This document shows positions 54,060 through 64,000 of a stretch of DNA of 64,000 bases, one piece after another. The notes beneath the pieces were generated by a model, which had not been told where the DNA came from, did no database searches, and saw only the letters and a list, made by a program, of their open reading frames with translations. This DNA comes from Incurvaria masculella (lineage: Eukaryota > Arthropoda > Insecta > Lepidoptera > Incurvariidae). Every line of letters starts with the position of its first letter. Position 1 is the stretch's first letter. The position numbers were made by a program, and so were the translations under genes. The stretch spans positions 2,361,001 to 2,425,000 of the forward strand of contig OX335653.1 of the NCBI GenBank assembly GCA_946894095.1. The letters are read 5' to 3'.

Positions 54060-54920
54060 GGTGCGCTTCCGTCATTTCTAAAGCGCGATTACGAAGCCGT
54101 TTTTCATCCACCTACATCCAGCACGGCCCAACCTGTGTCGACAATAGGTCAACTTTTGGGGTACTTGACTAGACGAGCAGACGAAATAGGTGTTTACCTC
54201 CCCGCATTTGACAGTTCCTTGCCGTTTCGTAATACCGATTCGACGCGAAATGTATGGAGTTGACCTAATTGCTGCGGGTAGCGCTGAGTGCCGCACCATT
54301 TGTGAATGCATCGATTTCGTAATCGCAAAAGCTGTCATATTGCTGTAAGTACAGCAACCTACACCCAATTTTGTGCTTCGTAATTGAACTGCCAATTGCA
54401 CGAAGAGACGGCTGAGTTAATCAATGTTCAAACACGTCAATTTTAGTGAGCCGCTTGGAGTTCCTTCAATACTGTCCATAAAAAGTGACGTGTTTAATCA
54501 TACTTTGACGTTGATTTTGATTGTTTGTCCTTTCGCCTGATCGCGCCATCTAGGTAGCCTTTAAGAATAACCGCGGGAAGGTCCAATATCTACGGCAAAT
54601 CATATTTCGGTTGGCACATTTGATCCTTCTTCCATCCTGCTCTTTGCACAGTGTACTTATTTCAAAAGCCGCACGCGCCACCATTTCCTGTTACAGATAT
54701 GATTAGGCGTTCACCAGCTATCAGCCACCCATTTTTCAATGTTATAGGACCTTGAATGCAATATCAGATGACACGTAGGTGTCGGCTGTTTCCGATATCT
54801 TTTCATTCAATAGTGCATCAACTCCCCTCGCTTCGAAACCTTGTACCCTTGAAGTATGATAAAAAGATTTACGTTGCGTATATACTTACTTAGATGCCGG
54901 CAAATAATCTCCTCAGCTAA
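54060..54920. other. Non-coding stretch with one short repeat
   Basis: 54398-54545 is copy 2 of the GCAGGAAG-type repeat (ACGAAGAGACGGCTGAGTTA). The rest, including a 107-codon minus-strand frame at 54078-54401, looks non-coding. Confidence 0.45.
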
Positions 54921-56519
54921 GTGTTCACACCGCTGAAGAGCCCAAAAAATTACTTCTATCATATTTTAACTCAATACTCACCACACAAGTTATTTATGGT
55001 GATGGTAATTTATGGTGATAGTAAGTTGGCTATTATTGATTATAATAAAGATATGCGTAGAAACAAACGCAGCACTCAGTTTTCAAGTTATATGGATGGA
55101 CCGACAAAAATAGAGACTGACCGACGGACACCAGACGTTAATACTCTATAAAATCAAATTATAAGGTAACAAATTCAGAAAATAATAACTCGTGCGTAAC
55201 TACTCGTAATATAGAGTTCGCTTTCACGCCTGCGCGGTACGCCTCGGTCAGCCTCAGTAGCCCAGTGCTGCGACGACAAGTTGCGGTTCGATAAGTTAAA
55301 GAATGTGTATGATGACAATGTAGATGTGCTTATGAAGCGAAAGTTCTGATATGGCATATGTTGGGGTGGGACATTAGCGAGCCATGACATTAATAAAGAA
55401 AAATCAGCCCAGCGCAAGCTCTTCGCTAATCATCTGATAAAATTAATAGAGTGCATGGTTGGAGAGTAGTCCGACTACTGTAGAGATTTCCGAAGCCGAT
55501 GGTTTCGTTTGTGATCACTAATTTACATAAAATGTTGTAGTTGAAACTCAATTAATGAGAAGAATAAATTTCGAAATCCTAAATCGTACGTAATTGGCAG
55601 AAGTGGTTGATTCCAAATCGCTCGCGTGCCGTTCTATACTTATTTTCGTATTGAAACAATTTGACAGGTGCTTCACGATTTGTTCCTAGCCAGCAGTAAC
55701 CCAGCTAGTAGCATTCATAGTAGTTATAGGAAAGGGTATAGTTGCAAGAGTAATGTCTATCCGTGGCTGACCATTATGGGCAGCCGTTGTCTCGATTAAA
55801 CAATTTTTCAATCAATATTTTTATGTTTTTGTTGAAAAGGTCTGCTCGTCAATGGCTCGCGCCCTGTTATTAAAGTCACAAAAACAAACAAGAGTTTTTT
55901 TTATTTATCCCGTTCCCTGACGCCTTGCACGCGTAGCCCGTAGTTTTGATTGTAGTTTATTGTTGATTGTTTATTCATCATCCATAGACAGTACACTGCA
56001 CTCGGATTTGTCATATTTTATCATTAGCCAGTTCGGCAATACCAGCGAAGAAGAACTGGCAAGAAATTCCGCTGGTTTTTTTGTCAACGTCCACTTAGGG
56101 TCGAGTGCACGAAAGGACAAAAAATCAAAATCAACGTCAACGTCTGATCAAACACCTCACTTTGTATGGACAGTATGGAAGGAACTCTATGCGGATCACT
56201 AAAAGTGACGTGTTTTAACATTGATTAACTCAGCCGTTTCTTCGTGCAACCGGGGCTTAGTCTAAGTTTACAAACGTATTTAAAATCACAGGTAAAACAC
56301 TAAATTAATATGAATTGACGAGGATTAACAAATGTCATATGCAACAGTTCATGACAAGTGATCGCTTCCCTACCCTAATATAAAGATGTGGAACATATAT
56401 ATGTGTAGTTCCTTCAAATAAATAGGCAATTATTTACTTAATATTTAGTTTTCCTTCTGTACTCCAAATTTCAATTTAAAATATATTTAATAATTTCATT
56501 TTAATTTGTCTTTGGAAAA
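54921..56519. other. Non-coding stretch
   Basis: 55247-55300 is a lone 5S-type SINE head (GTCAGCCTCAGTAGCCCAGT). 56105-56265 is copy 3 of the GCAGGAAG-type repeat, reversed, ending GGCTTAGTC. No exon is supported. Confidence 0.5.
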
Positions 56520-56790
56520 TCAGGACAATTTTTCATTTCCGCTTCTACTATCGTTCATCCAATGCGGTGGTGCCATCCCGGGCGAGTTTAGCCTTACCAC
56601 CTAGTGGGGAAAGAGGCCGCACAGTTCTACATGGCTTCTGAACCTTGGAGAAGTTCGTATATGTGACGATATGCACTTATCCAATTCGGATTGAGAAAAA
56701 AAGTGGTACATGTACGGAGCGCGGATTTGAACCCTGGACTTATGGCAGGCAAGGAAAGTCCTCGCACCACTGCGCTACGAGCGGACTCAA
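56520..56790 (-). repeat. tRNA-headed SINE, reverse, truncated body
   Basis: AATTTTTCATTTCCGCTTCT, CCATCCCGGGCGAGTTTAGC and a reversed box B (CGGATTTGAACCCTGGACTT). The far end of the body is missing. Confidence 0.78.
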
Positions 56791-57208
56791 AAGCTATTTA
56801 TTATCGCGATGCATCATCGGGTTTTGATTAATATGTATTTGATAATATTTTCCATTGCAAAGATTAAACATACAATAAACTTAAGCATCATCTCTGAGAT
56901 TAACGACGAGCTGTCTGCTCAAGGATTTATATCCTTGAGGAGAAAGCACTCTCAGTGATGCCCGGGAGTGCATCGTGTTATTATATCATACCACCACACT
57001 GTAACCGAGATGCAACGCTGAAGTAACATCTTATTACGGACTGATTCGATAACATGCAAACACTTCACGTGCGGAAGAATGACTCGGCTGTGATTAAAAT
57101 CGAAAAAGTCTCTATAAAGAGGATAAAGACTATTTTAAAAACTACTTTTGGGTTGGATGTATTTGTTAGCCACATTTTTCCAATAAAGAAGTAATTTGGC
57201 GAATTAAG

Positions 57209-57575
57209 CAACCTGACATGGATTGCTAATACCACACAACCACCGTTATGATATTAGCTCAATACACCATATTCCCGAAGGAGTTAGGTAGCTACATTGA
57301 ACTGGATGGAAAACACGGACAATTTGTCGTTGGAGCTTCGACCATCTTTTCATCCAATGCGATGTTACCAAACCGGACAGGCTTAAACCCTGCCACCTAA
57401 TAAGGGAAGGGGGCCAACAGTTTTTCATTCGTTCCGAATCATGGTACAACTCGCATTCGTAATGAAATGCCCCTATCCAACTCAGAAAGACAAATGCATG
57501 AACGGGGTGAACCCAGACCTCTGGTATCAAGGCAATCCTCTAGCCTCTGCACCACGTACTGTATGGTAAGTAGCT
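57209..57575 (-). repeat. tRNA-headed SINE, reverse
   Basis: AACCTGACATGGATTGCTAA to a diverged reversed head (GAACCCAGACCTCTGGTATC). Well preserved body. Confidence 0.8.
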
Positions 57576-57639
57576 TGTAATTGAGGGGACGAATCAAGCC
57601 ACGCGTAGGTAAAAACCCCACCAAATTAATTGTGAAGTC

Positions 57640-58690
57640 GGTATGTTCAGTCGTATGCGCCTGCGACTATGAGAGCAATATCGACACCTGGCGCGAGGCG
57701 AGCTTCCGGTAAACTTGTCGCTTCCTCGCCGATTCGCAACGAATTGCCCTTCACGTCGCGTCGGCGAAGGCTGCTCTGCCTACCCTTCTGCCTTCTGTCG
57801 TGGCGTCCCCCTCCCCGCGCACCGCCTCCCTCCCGCCAGCGCACGTGTCCCGGCGCGCGCGCACCACAACACGGAACCTACGCGGCGTGCGTTGCACACC
57901 CTACTGCGTGCTAGGATCGAACGTAACACTTCTTTTGGAAATGACAACATTCTGGTAAATTGTAAATGCGCCTCTTTTCTTTCATTAAATTAACAACAAC
58001 ATGGCGTTAAAGTGGTCTCAATAACAATAGTATGTTTCTGTGGTTGAATAGCAAACGGAAACTGGTCTGTATGAAAACGGCGTAGCCACTTTTGCATACA
58101 AAAATGGCTTACTTCTAATTATCTCGATTTACCATCCTCCAGATTCCAAAAGACACATAGGAACATGTATGAACTTCACAGGACACTATTTCGTGCAACG
58201 AACATTGGATGTTGTTAGCTTCTAACTTCTTCTTGTAACTGAAGTTAGAGCTGAATAAAAAAATAAAAAAACTAAAACTAAATTCTAATTATTATTTCTA
58301 AAAAAAATTTAAAATGAATTAATCTAAATGTTTAATAGGATTTTTGTCAGCATACGGATATTACTTATTCACAAACATGTACTTTTGTTTTTTATGCCGA
58401 ATTTTTCCACGGTGTGCAATCGTTTTTTTGCAATTGAACATTCAAATAATATCCAACTACCGACTAATGAATTGTACATCTGTCCCTCTCGATTAATAGC
58501 AATTTGTGTTGCGTGCGAGTGAGACGGAAGGCACGACAGTTGGCCCCTCGGAGGGCGTCTGCCGCCGCCGACATATGTTGCCGTTTTGAGGTTTCTGAAA
58601 CTCCGCGCGGGCGGCGAGGCAACATGGCGGTTTCGAAGATTCTCGGCCCTGCTGCTGTTGTGTTTACTTTGTTATAATTTGAAAGGCATA
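57640..58690. promoter_or_regulatory. Two CpG-rich islands, candidate promoter region
   Basis: 57645-57915 and 58520-58660 are strongly CpG-rich in an AT-rich setting (CCCGGCGCGCGCGCACCACA; CTCCGCGCGGGCGGCGAGGC). The second contains AACATGGCGG, a YY1/Pho-like motif that is also a short start codon context reading MAVSKILGPAAVVFTLL before a stop. They may mark the start of the gene whose end is gene H, but no connecting exons were found. Confidence 0.4.
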
Positions 58691-61600
58691 CTTACATGTT
58701 ATTGTTCACGCAAATATTTAATCGATAGTTGGTAAAAGAGAGATCGCTTTTGAGAAAATGTGGTTGACTTATAAAGTGGACTTATTGTGACGAACTTCTT
58801 TAGATCTGTTAGGTAGATAGGAGATATGGCATAAAACGCGTTAACTATGGGACCCGGTGTCTCCAATTTTCAAAAACTACCAATCCAAATTAATCGTACA
58901 TACCACATGCAAAAGTAGTGGCAGATGTATTGCAGGGTGTGTGTGGGTGGGAACTGACGTGATGAGCACTGATTTAGACCACATTCACGCGCGGTGATGA
59001 TGTTTCGACTGTGTGGCATACGGCGCGCCGTCGGATTCCCATACGATTATATGGTCATTTTGACCATATAGCGGAGACGCGATATCGAATGCATGCTACT
59101 TCTCCTTCCTTTATCTACAGTGGTGAGGTACTAAACAGGTTTATTGTCTGATATGACCCATTGATTTTTTTATAATTTACCTTTTTTAATATTTATATTG
59201 TAAACCCATGAATTAAACATGTACCTGAGTAGGTAACAGCGGTCAAACCGTTTTAAAATAATTTATCATTGTTTGAAAAAGGTTTGACCGCTAATGCCCT
59301 CTCAAATTGAATTTCTAGAATTTCAGTTTCATTAAAATTTAATTTAAATATCTAGGACTATATTCTCGGTCACCGAATTTTTACTCAGCTACCATATTGG
59401 ACCATTCTTATTACGCGAGTCAGTTATGTCGAGCTTGTATATTATTACGAAAAAAGCCGAAGAAAAAAATTTGCATATCCTCTCTGTATCTGTTACCCCT
59501 AATTTTATTCAGTTACAGATACCCTGTGCATGAACTCATTGAAATTAATTAATTTGATGAATGGTTATTATTTTGAACTCTTCTAAATATTACAGCCACA
59601 ATGTTCGTAGAGCGCTGGAATATTTTGGGTCAAACGATCTCAACGCCATAGGAAGCTGAACTGATTTGGTGAATTTGAAATGTCGTTGGTTTGAAATACA
59701 CGCGTTTGAATTTATGTTTATGTATTTTAATGAATACGACATAACTGTTATCTCATTGATTAGTGGTTATCCAACGACATCTACATTAAAGCATTGTAAT
59801 TAGTAATCACGTCTTTGAATGTTATTGTATTTGGTTGCATTTACTGAAATAACGTACAGGGTAGGTAGGTTTGCCCGCTGTTGTAAGAATAAGTGGATCT
59901 ATATTTTTTAATCAATAATCAAACATATTTTGTTGTATATCAATACTTATTGTATATGTATACAACATTTTATGTAATTTGTTCCATTTCAAGTGTACTT
60001 TAATACCTTATGAATGCAGAGTAAAGAAATACAAAATAAGCGTTAATGGTTCGGCGATTTAGGTTCGAAGTTATACCCTGGGTGCCGTGGGTTGGACACC
60101 CGTTAGACGATACTCTGTTTCTCGTTTAGAGTTCAATAAGTGGATTATATATGTAACACGAATTATTTACGGCAAATAATTATGGTGGAGAATTCAATGA
60201 CTTCCATGGTGACTTTATAGCAAAAAACGAACGTAAAACTAGCAATGGCCTCGTCAATTATGTGTGCCTAAAAAAATTTTTGAGCGAAATGAGGTTGACA
60301 ATTAGTCAACCACCGGGTACCCTGACAGACCCCTACTCTGGGGTATATAATAGCAGCAGTAATGTTTAATATTTTTTTATTATGTTAATATGTATAAGAA
60401 AATTAAAGGTTACCGTTACTAAACTTGTATTTAGAATTATTTTGAATTGGTAGAAAATCATATATCAATAATTATAACCGGACTTTTTTATTGTATTCAA
60501 TATTCTCACCATATATTTGAGTTTAAAAAAATTTTTTGGAAATTTATAATACTTAAAATTTTCTTTTTATTTCATGGAGATAAAACCCCAGGAATATTTT
60601 TCCTCGAACTTGCTTTGACCTCATTGAGTTGCATTTATGTTAACATTACTGTAAGTACATAGTTTCGTATTGCATTACTTCTTTTTGTCGTTTTTAAGTG
60701 TCTTTAAGCACAATTCTACATAAGAGAGAGCCGTGCAATTAACATACACATTTCATAAATATTTTTGACACCATAGGTGTGCGGTCTCTGTTACGAGATT
60801 AATCTTAAAATACGTCGTTGCGTCGATCAAAAATTTGCGCTATATTCCCAAGAAAGCTCCCCGCAGTGAACGTGCGGTTTTTGCGTAGAGAAATTCCAAA
60901 AAGATATTGACAGATCACTTCCCGAATGATGGGCGTTGAAATGTCAAGTTGAGCCGAGAAAATAATTTAGATTTATAAATAAAAGACACATTTTATTTTA
61001 AAAATTTGCACTTGCAGTATGGAGGAAATAACAGTTATTAAGAGTTTATATTATTCAGAATAGAATAATTTATGAATCCGTGTTTCTATATGTTCCATTG
61101 TTTGTAGAATTCATAACTTTGGATAGTAATGTACATACTTGTCTTTAGAATCGAAACAAAGATATTATAATTTTATAGATATTATAATATAAAGATATTA
61201 CAGTTTAGACATGCACAATGCCTAATAAAAAACGTACGATTTTTTAATGATTTCATGCATAACCTAAATTGTATCACCTACTAAATTGCTTTAATTCGAT
61301 TTAATATATTCCGTGTATATTGTGTATGTAATATATATAAATAAGAACATCCCGAAATGTCTACACTTTATCATTTCAACAAGTTATCTTACAGAAACGA
61401 CCGTAAAGAATGTTATTCATTTTGATGCTACTTTGCGGCTTTTGTATCAAAAACATTCTCATAACGTCCGCCTACTCATAAAATACATATTTATGACTTA
61501 ACTTGTGTGGCCGAGGGAGATCCTCATACATTTAGCACTTCGGTGACTTTTACAGCCATCGCGAACAAATTGATGGGGTATTATAGAATGAACATAGCGG

Positions 61601-62587
61601 TTTATGTTGTAAATCAGTCACTGGAAACTCCCTGACTAAAACAATGTCAGCTCATACATTCACAATTGAGGTTATCCAACGACCTTTACATTGAAGAATT
61701 GAAATGCGATTTTGAAAAGAATCAGAAAACATTTTGATCGTGACATTCGTAGAAAGCAGGATTCGAAACTGCGACATTTGGATTACATATTCAATGCTCT
61801 AATCGCTGAGCTATCTCGGTAATTACGTCAGCAAACGAATTTCTCGTTTAAATTCGAATCGACACGATCGCGTTTAAATATAACTATATGGCGCTAGTTT
61901 CCCATATTGATCCTATACTAAGGCATTTTTACTGCAATGACTCAATAATTGCAGTAAAAATGCCTTAACCTCAAACCAATGTGTTACGGTAATGTCGTAT
62001 CCATTAAATACATACAAAATATCACATTCAAAATTGTTTTAGTTGCAAATGAGCTAATTTTCCTCCATTAGGTAAACACACATTTGAATTCGTATTTTTT
62101 ATAGACTCGACAAGAAACTTCGTCGGCAGTCAATGCTAGTTTAATGCGTATGGCAAAAAAACATTATACCACATTCTCCTTTTAAATGCCACCAAATTCA
62201 GAATAACAAGAGTGTAATGATACTTTTGAGGTTACCGCGGTGTTAGACATGTTTGAAAAATGTTACGACTTTTCACGCGGCAGTGTAATGGTTTGAAAGC
62301 AACCTCAAAAATGAAGTATGTATCTAGAGGATCGGTAGGTTCTTATTTTGGTCTACTACACGTGAACGGTCGATGCTCTTTCTGCTTGTTCCGCTTTGAG
62401 TGATGGTAGAAAGTGGACGATAGAGAAAACGCCATGCAGGTCCGACGAGAGCTGTATTGCACGACTCTTGAAAACTCTGACAAGAACGTATCGATAATTA
62501 TATTGGCACCCTATAAAATTCAATACACATATTATCATTAAAACATTTCATTCTACTTCTTCTCATAAAACTTTAAACAATATTTAG
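58691..62587. other. AT-rich stretch without supported exons
   Basis: Small inverted repeats at 59048-59070, 59238-59292 and 61919-61967 (listed in findings). 62305-62460 matches the flank of the 9.3-10.1 kb repeat (AGAGGATCGGTAGGTTCTTA). Otherwise I see nothing I can name. Confidence 0.5.
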
Positions 62588-62801
62588 AGTTAGCAAAACT
62601 AATGATTGTCAACCCCAATCGCTTAGACTTCGTGTTTTCGAATTTATGGCCTATTAAAAACGAATTAGTGACATTAGGCTACTTACAATTTATTAGTTCT
62701 TGGAGTCATAAAGTTAACATTTTGTCCGAACTCGAAGCGCAATCTCAGAGATCTTTGGCAGAAGATGAAATAAATGCATGGACGGCTGTAGATGTTTTTT
62801 T
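62588..62801 (+). CDS. Gene H penultimate exon (phase 1-2)
   Basis: Acceptor AAACAATATTTAG, donor TTTTTT|GTAAGC. It reads LAKLMIVNPNRLDFVFSNLW, then IKNELVTLGYLQFISSWSHK and SLAEDEINAWTAVDVF. Earlier exons are missing or lie among unseen small exons upstream. The product is helical with no recognised domain. Confidence 0.5.
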
Positions 62802-63050
62802 GTAAGCAATTTCCGACAGTTTAATTTTTTACGCTTTGTTTTATTTATTTGTATATGAACAAAAATTGTTTCAACTCGCCTATAAACTGGTATTGAGTTT
62901 AGTTATTTTTAGTAAAGTGATTTAAAAAAATAATTATCAGTAATGTTCTCTTTGGATAGCGTTGACCTCTTGACTTCTCACGATTCAACGTGGTATCTGA
63001 GGAATATAAATTAAGATTAAAAATACGGAATTTTTTTTTTCACATTTGAG

Positions 63051-63261
63051 TTCCTTATTCCCGCAGAACATAATAGCTATAACTAACTTTTATAGTAGTT
63101 ACAAAATAATGGTCAAACTTAGAACAAACTCAAATGAAGTGATTTCCGAAATTGCCAATTTAGATCGTGAGGCTGATTTCAAAGGAATCAGCGGCGGAGC
63201 TAAGGCGAGAGTGAAAGAAGGCATTTCGAAGGCAATAAAAATATATCACGCAGAACATTAG
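63051..63261 (+). CDS. Gene H last exon (70 codons with stop)
   Basis: Two acceptors compete: CACATTTGAG|T at 63050, which restores the frame from 62801 (phase 2), and TTCCCGCAG|A at 63066, a better consensus but the wrong phase for the GTAAGC donor. The first is preferred. It encodes SLFPQNIIAITNFYSSYKIM, then a Lys/Glu-rich helical end (KARVKEGISKAIKIYHAEH) and TAG. Confidence 0.5.
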
Positions 63262-64000
63262 ACTCGCGCCTCAATTGTTAATTGTACTACAAACAACTGG
63301 TTCATCAACGCCAACTGCTTACATTTGATAATAATTTGGAGTTAATAAGCACCTAAAGTTAATAACACTAACGTTTAAAATCTTTTCAAAAAGGCTACGG
63401 ACTAAAGTCATTGTATTGTGAATGATACAATCTCAAAAGCGTGTCCAGCAGATAGTGAGTTTGGTGACACGCAGACATCATAAATTTGATTTTACGGCGT
63501 TTTGAAAGCGCTTTAGAGCTTCGAGTTTGTTGATTGGGAGCCGGCGACAGTGGCCGGTAGCTTCTTCGATTTATTGCGATTGGTTTATAATGTTTGAGCC
63601 CATTCCCGGACGGCTAGGCCTGCGATCTCACATATGCCTTGCACCATGGATTTTAAACACAGTTCAGCGTTCCTGTCTTGCTAATAAACATTTATTATTC
63701 CACGGCTCGGAATAGTTATACCGGAGCTGAAGATGTTATAGGATTCGTGACTAAAATTTCCGAACAGAGAAGGAATAATTGAACCTACGCTCACTCAACT
63801 TATTGCACACGAAAAGTACTCGAGTTATTACTTCTTCAAAAAGGGGATTCATTTGTCTCAATATCTACCTACCAATGTAAAGTCAAAATAGCTTATATGT
63901 GATTCTCTATATGTGCCTTATAACATACCAATAGATTTGATGCTGGCCAACGAAAATTCATCAAACATACACACGGATAGTCAGCGGCGAACCCAAACGC
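63262..64000. other. Window end, non-coding
   Basis: 3' flank of gene H. No clear exon or repeat; AATAA-type words are present (AATAATTTGGAGTTAATAAG) but no single polyadenylation signal stands out. Confidence 0.45.

Noticed and set aside
54078..54401. 107-codon minus-strand frame
   Set aside because: No splice support, repeat-like surroundings and unbiased codon use.

Overview
The window looks like insect nuclear DNA, most probably from a moth or butterfly. Reasons: AT-rich introns with split exons and GT..AG boundaries, a (TTAGG)n run, an irritans/cecropia-type mariner with a full-length frame, tRNA-headed and 5S-headed SINEs, TTAA-flanked MITEs, and repeats that I know as common in Lepidoptera (for example one ending in an ACCGACTTCAAAAAAGGAGG-type sequence). 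No bacterial-style genes, operons, CRISPR arrays or functional RNA genes were found. Genes were rebuilt by eye from splice sites and codon phase, so every gene model is a prediction.

Left part (1-17.3 kb): one plus-strand gene, 'gene A', of which the last 11 exons are visible (3391-17250, about 1,059 codons). All ten intron phases agree. It encodes a large, mostly disordered, charged protein with a recurring short F-x-[KR]-K-[LW]-x-E-W motif near its start and a recurring S-x-E-R motif later. I do not recognise the gene. Its introns hold SINEs, MITEs, LINE tails, a hAT transposase remnant and several minisatellites. The first visible exon is repeated six more times in a 146-bp tandem array.

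Middle part (17.3-40 kb): two minus-strand genes that look like tandem paralogs. 'sec1' runs from 39960 to 30577 and 'sec2' from 27059 to 19021. Each has a signal-peptide exon followed by phase-0 exons of matching order (about 72-73, 47, 23-33 and 65-100 codons) with cysteines at matching positions. They probably make small secreted alpha-helical proteins of unknown role. A mariner with an intact transposase lies in the last intron of sec2.

Right part (40-64 kb): mostly repeats. A two-exon minus-strand gene ('gene D', 50821-46828) encodes a predicted 158-residue membrane protein, and its last exon is embedded in a 193-bp tandem array with an inverted segment. Two weaker models follow: 'gene G' (minus, 53855-51896) and 'gene H' (plus, 62588-63261, the 3' end of a gene).

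The most unusual feature of the window is that at least four exons, or exon/intron boundaries, in different genes are the source of local tandem arrays: gene A 146 bp, gene D 193 bp, both ends of the sec1 last exon, and sec2 exon 2. This pattern is not explained by the transposons and is the main point for a second look.
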